Assembly (NCBI GenBank): GCA_028696375.1
Contig: JAQVHD010000018.1
Coordinates: 1-8,802, forward strand
DNA: 8,802 nt
Source: Minisyncoccota bacterium
Lineage (GTDB): Bacteria; Patescibacteriota; Minisyncoccia; UBA6257; JAAZHW01
Direction of reading: 5' to 3'
Made by a program: the position numbers and the translations under genes. Positions 6,164 to 8,802 of this stretch are shown in pieces. Every line of letters starts with the position of its first letter. The stretch's first letter is position 1. A model generated the notes under the pieces. It worked only from the letters and a program-made list of their open reading frames with translations. It had not been told where the DNA came from and ran no database searches.

Positions 6164-6640
6164 GTCATTCTGAGCGTCAGCGAAGAATCCCTCGGCTAGC
6201 TGGCATGAGATCCTTCGGGCTGCGCCCTCAGGATGACGATAAAGAGAGATGGCATGGGATCCTTCGGGCTCCGCCCTCAGGATGACAGAAAGGAGAGAGT
6301 CATTCTGAGCGTGAGCGAAGAATCTCTCGATTACTTGGCATGGGATCCTTCACTTCGTTCAGGATGACAAAAAAGAGAGCTGGCATGGGATCCTTCGGGC
6401 TCCGCCCTCAGGATGACGATAAAGAGAGATGGCATGGGATCCTTCACTTCATTCAGGATGACAGGAAGTGGAGCGTCATTCTGAGCGTGAGCGAAGAATC
6501 CCTCGATTAGCTGGCATGAGATCCTTCGGGCTGCGCCCTCAGGATGACTAAAGGTTAGTTTTAAGGTTTTGAGTTGTGGCTTTGAGCTTTGACTTTTGAG
6601 TTTTGAGTTATTACTTTTTAGGCTTTGAATTTGGAATTTA
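6164..6640 (+). repeat. Repeat block C: densest set of REP-like units
   Basis: Full units lie at 6164-6237 (74 bp), 6299-6368 (70 bp) and 6475-6548 (74 bp). Right-half units starting at a GGCATGGGATCC-type word end at 6286, 6417 and 6462, each 45 or 49 bp after the end of the preceding unit. A heptamer tract follows at about 6550-6612, then an AT-rich stretch up to the 3' end of the minus-strand RNA gene at 6644. No protein gene is supported. Confidence 0.9.
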
Positions 6641-6643
6641 ATT

Positions 6644-6869
6644 AAAAAACGGCCCCTTCAACCCGGAGGCAATTTAATCTCGCAAAAAAGATGCGAGCTC
6701 AAGAATTTTTTAAGGCCTACTCACCGACAGGCGAGCATGATAACCCAGTCGGAACCAGGTTACCCTTAAAAAAATTCCCTATAGGCTTTAATTGGGTTAA
6801 AATAACGCCAATTGCCCCCAGGTTGAAAAGGCCGTTTTGATCAACTATTTTTAGAGAACCAGAGGCTAT
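6644..6869 (-). ncRNA. Structured RNA gene with own promoter and terminator, family unassigned (possibly 6S-like)
   Basis: On the minus strand a transcript from about 6869 to 6644 (about 226 nt) folds into an elaborate structure. A closing helix pairs 6810-6838 with 6646-6674: 29 consecutive pairs, four of them G-U. Those wobbles become A-C mismatches on the + strand, which fixes the transcribed strand. Inside are hairpin 6790-6813 (bulged, competes with the inner four pairs of the closing helix), a helix of 6764-6777 with 6703-6715, hairpin 6741-6762 (9 bp, UCCG tetraloop), hairpin 6720-6735 (CUCGCC/GGUGAG) and hairpin 6679-6697 (CUCGCA/UGCGAG). The closing helix is followed by U6 (6649-6644), as in an intrinsic terminator. 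There is no open reading frame of note. It does not match the cores of RNase P, tmRNA or SRP RNA. A local resemblance to 6S RNA exists, so a sigma70-RNA-polymerase-binding RNA is possible. Existence of an RNA gene is well supported; its identity is not. Confidence 0.85.
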
Positions 6870-6875
6870 ATTTAT

Positions 6876-6904
6876 ATTATAGCACAATTAAATTTAAAAG
6901 TCAA
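6876..6904 (-). promoter_or_regulatory. Extended -10 promoter of the minus-strand RNA gene
   Basis: On the minus strand: TTGACT (6904-6899), a 17-bp spacer, and TGC-TATAAT with the hexamer at 6881-6876. Expected transcription start is near 6869. It is among the best promoter matches in the window, as expected for an abundant structured RNA. Confidence 0.85.
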
Positions 6905-6913
6905 TAGTTTGAC

Positions 6914-6941
6914 GGATATTTTTAAAAATGGTTGAATATCC
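6914..6941. other. Inverted repeat upstream of the RNA promoter
   Basis: GGATATT at 6914-6920 and AATATCC at 6935-6941 are perfect inverted 7-mers separated by 14 bp. They sit about 10 bp upstream of the -35 of the minus-strand RNA promoter. This could be an operator or chance in AT-rich DNA. The remaining 6942-7045 stretch shows no gene. Confidence 0.35.
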
Positions 6942-7049
6942 ACAGACCAAAGGATTAAAGTTGATTATAGCGCCGAATTATTTCAATGTCAAGAGATGAG
7001 ATGGGGAATAAGTCGAAACTCAAAATTAGAGGAAAATGAAGTTAAAACT

Positions 7050-7441
7050 TCCTGAATAATTCCTATAAAATTGTTCAGGAGAGCGAAGCGAAGAATCTCT
7101 CACTTGTTTGGCAAGAGATCCTTCACTTCGTTCAGGATGACCAAAGGATAGTTTTAGGGTTTTTAGTTGTAGCTTTGAGTTTTGACTTTTGAGTTTTGAG
7201 TTTTTTATCGTCATTCTGAGCGAAGCGAAGAATCCCTTGGCTAGCTGGCATGAGATCCTTCACTGCGTTCAGGATGACAAGAAAGAGAGTTGGTAAGAGA
7301 TCCTTCGGGCTTTGCCCTCAGGATGACAAGGAGTGGAGAGTCATTCTGAGCGTGAGCGAAGAATCTCTCGGCTAGCTGGCATGGGATCCTTCACTTTGTT
7401 CAGGATGACAAAAGGATAGTTTTAAGGTTTTGAGTTGTGGC
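7050..7441 (+). repeat. Repeat block D: REP-like units before ruvB
   Basis: A unit with an aberrant left end occupies 7081-7141. Full units lie at 7210-7278 (69 bp) and 7340-7409 (70 bp), with a right-half unit ending at 7327. A heptamer tract at about 7148-7208 separates the first two full-length units. The left end of the first unit is replaced by a TCCTGAA / TTCAGGA inverted repeat (7050-7056 and 7074-7080). Minus-strand frames here are repeat-derived and not genes. Confidence 0.88.
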
Positions 7442-7504
7442 TTTGAGCTTTGAGTTTTGAGCTTTGACTTTTGCGTTTTGATTTTTGATTTTTGATTTTT
7501 TATA
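7414..7504 (+). repeat. Register-perfect heptamer array running into the ruvB promoter
   Basis: From 7414 to 7504 the sequence divides into thirteen 7-bp units without a register slip. The last nine read TTTGAGC, TTTGAGT, TTTGAGC, TTTGACT, TTTGCGT, three TTTGATT and TTTTATA (7442-7504). The final unit supplies the first four bases of the -10 hexamer. Confidence 0.9.
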
Positions 7505-7506
7505 AT
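7478..7506 (+). promoter_or_regulatory. Sigma70-type promoter for ruvB
   Basis: TTGATT at 7478-7483, a 17-bp spacer, and a perfect TATAAT at 7501-7506. The -35 is one of three TTTGATT heptamers, so alternative -35 choices exist at 7-bp steps. Predicted start near 7513 gives a leader of only about six bases before the ATG at 7519, with no room for a ribosome binding site. Confidence 0.75.
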
Positions 7507-7518
7507 ATTATTGTTGCT

Positions 7519-8532
7519 ATGTCCAAAAACATTTTTAAACCCGATCCAATGCTTGATAATGCCCTTCGACCGAAGCGGTGGGAAGATTTTGTAGGTCAAG
7601 AAAAAGCGAAGACAAATTTAAGGATTATGTTGGAGGCGGCCAAGAAAAGAGAGGAGGTAGTGGACCACCTTCTTTTTTATGGTGGGGCTGGATTGGGGAA
7701 AACCACCTTAGCTTATTTGATTGCTCAAGAAATCCATGCTAATTTGAAAATCACTTCTGGACCAGCTATCGAAAAAGCAGCGGATTTAGCCTCTCTTTTG
7801 GCGAATTTAGAAGAAGGGGATATTTTATTTATTGATGAGATTCATCGTTTAAATAAAATGATTGAAGAAGTTTTATATTCGGCAATGGAATCGCGGATGC
7901 TTAATTTGGTTTTAGGCAAACGTTCGTCCACTCGGACAGTTCAATTAGATTTGCCGCCTTTTACTTTAATTGGCGCCACCACTCGAATGGGATTGCTTTC
8001 CAGCCCTCTGCGATCCCGTTTCGGCGCCATTTTTAAATTAGATTTTTATGAATTGGAAGACATCAAAAAAATCCTGAAGAATAATGCAAAAGTTTTGGGC
8101 ATTAAAATTTCCGATGAAGCGACAGAAATTTTAGCCAAAGCGAGTCGAGCCACCCCACGAGTTGCGAACCGATTATTAAAACGCAGTCGCGATTTGGCAA
8201 CGATTGAAGGCAAAGATGAAATTGATGCAGCAATCAGTAGAAAAATTTTAGAACTGTTTGATATTGATGAATGGGGATTAGAGGCGACTGATCGTAAGAT
8301 TTTGGAAGTGATTATTGATCGATTTAATGGCGGGCCAGTGGGGATTAAAGCTTTGGCAGCTGCCACCAATGAAGAAGAGGATACGATTGAGGAAATTTAT
8401 GAGCCTTATTTGATGCGGTTGGGACTTTTGGAACGAACGACCCGCGGTCGAATGGTAAGCGATGCCGGATATAAACATTTAAATCTTTATCATTTGGGAA
8501 AGAAGGGAGAACAAAAAAGATTGATAGAATAA
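7519..8532 (+). CDS. ruvB: Holliday junction branch migration ATPase RuvB (337 aa)
   Basis: AAA+ motor that, with RuvA, drives branch migration of Holliday junctions in recombinational repair. The order of elements matches RuvB. LRPKRWEDFVGQEK at 16-29 is the family N-terminal signature. Walker A is GGAGLGKTT at 55-63 (the usual form is GPPGLGKTT, so the two prolines are replaced but K61 and T62 are kept). TSGPAIEKAADLA lies at 79-91, Walker B DILFIDEIHR at 101-110, sensor 1 GATTR at 152-156, and the arginine-finger segment SPLRSRFG at 162-169. Sensor 2 region ATPRVANRLLKR is at 211-222, and the C-terminal winged helix includes GGPVGIKALAAA (271-282), EPYLMRLGLLERTTRGR (295-311) and an AGYKHL end. 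Length is essentially that of E. coli RuvB. The start at 7519 is chosen because the in-frame TTG at 7492 lies upstream of the -10. No ruvA or ruvC is adjacent in the window. Confidence 0.97.
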   Translation: MSKNIFKPDPMLDNALRPKRWEDFVGQEKAKTNLRIMLEAAKKREEVVDHLLFYGGAGLGKTTLAYLIAQEIHANLKITSGPAIEKAADLASLLANLEEGDILFIDEIHRLNKMIEEVLYSAMESRMLNLVLGKRSSTRTVQLDLPPFTLIGATTRMGLLSSPLRSRFGAIFKLDFYELEDIKKILKNNAKVLGIKISDEATEILAKASRATPRVANRLLKRSRDLATIEGKDEIDAAISRKILELFDIDEWGLEATDRKILEVIIDRFNGGPVGIKALAAATNEEEDTIEEIYEPYLMRLGLLERTTRGRMVSDAGYKHLNLYHLGKKGEQKRLIE

Positions 8533-8585
8533 AAATTCAAATCTCAAATATATAGTTTGACTTTTAAAATTTGAAATTAAAAGAT

Positions 8586-8802
8586 ATGTTTAAATCAACT
8601 CATTTCTCTCTTTTGCTTATTGCGTTTATAGTGTTGATGCTGCCGCCTTTTCATGCTTTAGCCGCCGGGCCGGTGATTATTAATGAAATAATGTATGATT
8701 TGAAAGGAACGGATAGTGGACATGAATGGGTGGAAATTAAAAATATTTCTGATCAGCCAGTGGATTTAAAAAATTGGCGATTTTTTGATGGAAGCAATCA
8801 TT
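8586..8802 (+). CDS. Exported lamin-tail-domain protein, 3' end outside the window
   Basis: The first 72 codons are present and the frame is open to the window edge. Residues 1-26 form a signal peptide: a short polar start, a hydrophobic core rich in L, I and V, and an A-L-A cleavage site before AGPV. From residue 30 the sequence VIINEIMYDLKGTDSGHEWV followed by EIKNISDQPVDLKNW matches the start of a lamin tail domain (LTD), an Ig-like fold found in many secreted or surface bacterial proteins, often with nuclease or other domains further on. The ATG lies 53 bp after the ruvB stop. The spacer has a TTGACT at 8557-8562 but no convincing -10, so co-transcription with ruvB is possible. There is no Shine-Dalgarno sequence. 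The full function cannot be stated from this fragment. Confidence 0.85.
   Translation, partial: MFKSTHFSLLLIAFIVLMLPPFHALAAGPVIINEIMYDLKGTDSGHEWVEIKNISDQPVDLKNWRFFDGSNH

Noticed and set aside
6164..6548. CRISPR array
   Set aside because: Units are 70/74-bp palindromes with irregular half units and no unique spacers of constant length, and there are no cas genes.
6644..6838. Terminator or inverted-repeat transposon ends on the + strand
   Set aside because: The wobble positions give A-C mismatches on the + strand, no transposase is present, and the promoter and U-run orientation fit a minus-strand RNA.
6644..6869. Guide-type RNA of an IscB/TnpB or CRISPR system
   Set aside because: No nuclease gene is adjacent on either side, and the RNA has its own promoter and closing helix with no free guide segment evident.
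7492..7518. TTG start upstream of ruvB
   Set aside because: It lies between the -35 and -10 of the promoter, and the family's N-terminus fits the ATG at 7519.
7026..7599. Minus-strand frames over the block before ruvB
   Set aside because: They are composed of palindromic-unit and heptamer translations and overlap the ruvB promoter and start.
1..8802. Alternative genetic code (UGA as glycine, as in some CPR lineages)
   Set aside because: All main genes read full length to TAA or TAG with the standard bacterial code, and conserved motifs need no recoding.

Overview
The window looks like an AT-rich chromosomal segment of a Patescibacteria (CPR) genome, probably from the Parcubacteria side. That placement is inference. 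It rests on the gene set (single-pass PEGA/propeller protein, small N-anchored protein of a type recurrent in CPR, PilB-type ATPase, lamin-tail exported protein), the lack of Shine-Dalgarno sequences, and intergenic regions crowded with low-complexity repeats. All protein genes lie on the + strand and read through with the standard bacterial code. The stops used are TAA and TAG.

Layout. 1-470: palindromic REP-like repeats plus T-rich heptamer arrays, with one tandem duplication. 554-976: small membrane-anchored protein. 1013-1080: an RNA-type hairpin. 1204-1791: cytosolic GGDEF (diguanylate cyclase) protein, followed by an intrinsic terminator. 1845-2390: second repeat block. 2406-3881: PEGA-domain and propeller-like membrane protein. 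3882-4141: AT-rich spacer. 4142-5821: PilB/GspE-family pilus ATPase. 5822-7500: 1.7 kb without a protein gene, holding a 53-bp tandem repeat, heptamer arrays, two more repeat blocks and, on the minus strand at 6644-6869, a structured RNA gene. 7519-8532: RuvB. 8586-8802: start of an exported lamin-tail-domain protein cut off by the window edge.

The most interesting object is the minus-strand RNA. It has an extended -10 promoter (TTGACT, 17-bp spacer, TGC-TATAAT), a 29-bp uninterrupted closing helix whose four G-U wobbles fit only the minus-strand transcript, several internal hairpins, a possible pseudoknot and a terminal U6 run. I cannot assign it to a family with confidence; a 6S-like RNA is one possibility.

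The second theme is how the repeats relate to genes. Blocks of 70/74-bp palindromic units, all in one orientation, are followed by arrays of 7-bp TTTGANN units. These arrays run into good sigma70-type promoters, and the -35 element is often one of the heptamers. Predicted transcription starts fall at or within a few bases of the ATG for several genes, so leaderless or near-leaderless mRNAs are likely. Complementary TCAAANN heptamers sit at gene 3' ends, once encoding the tail of the protein. One stray repeat arm appears to have become the 3' arm of a terminator. The proteins do not form one pathway: surface or pilus functions (PilB, PEGA protein, lamin-tail protein, small anchored protein), c-di-GMP signalling and recombination (RuvB) are each separately promoted.
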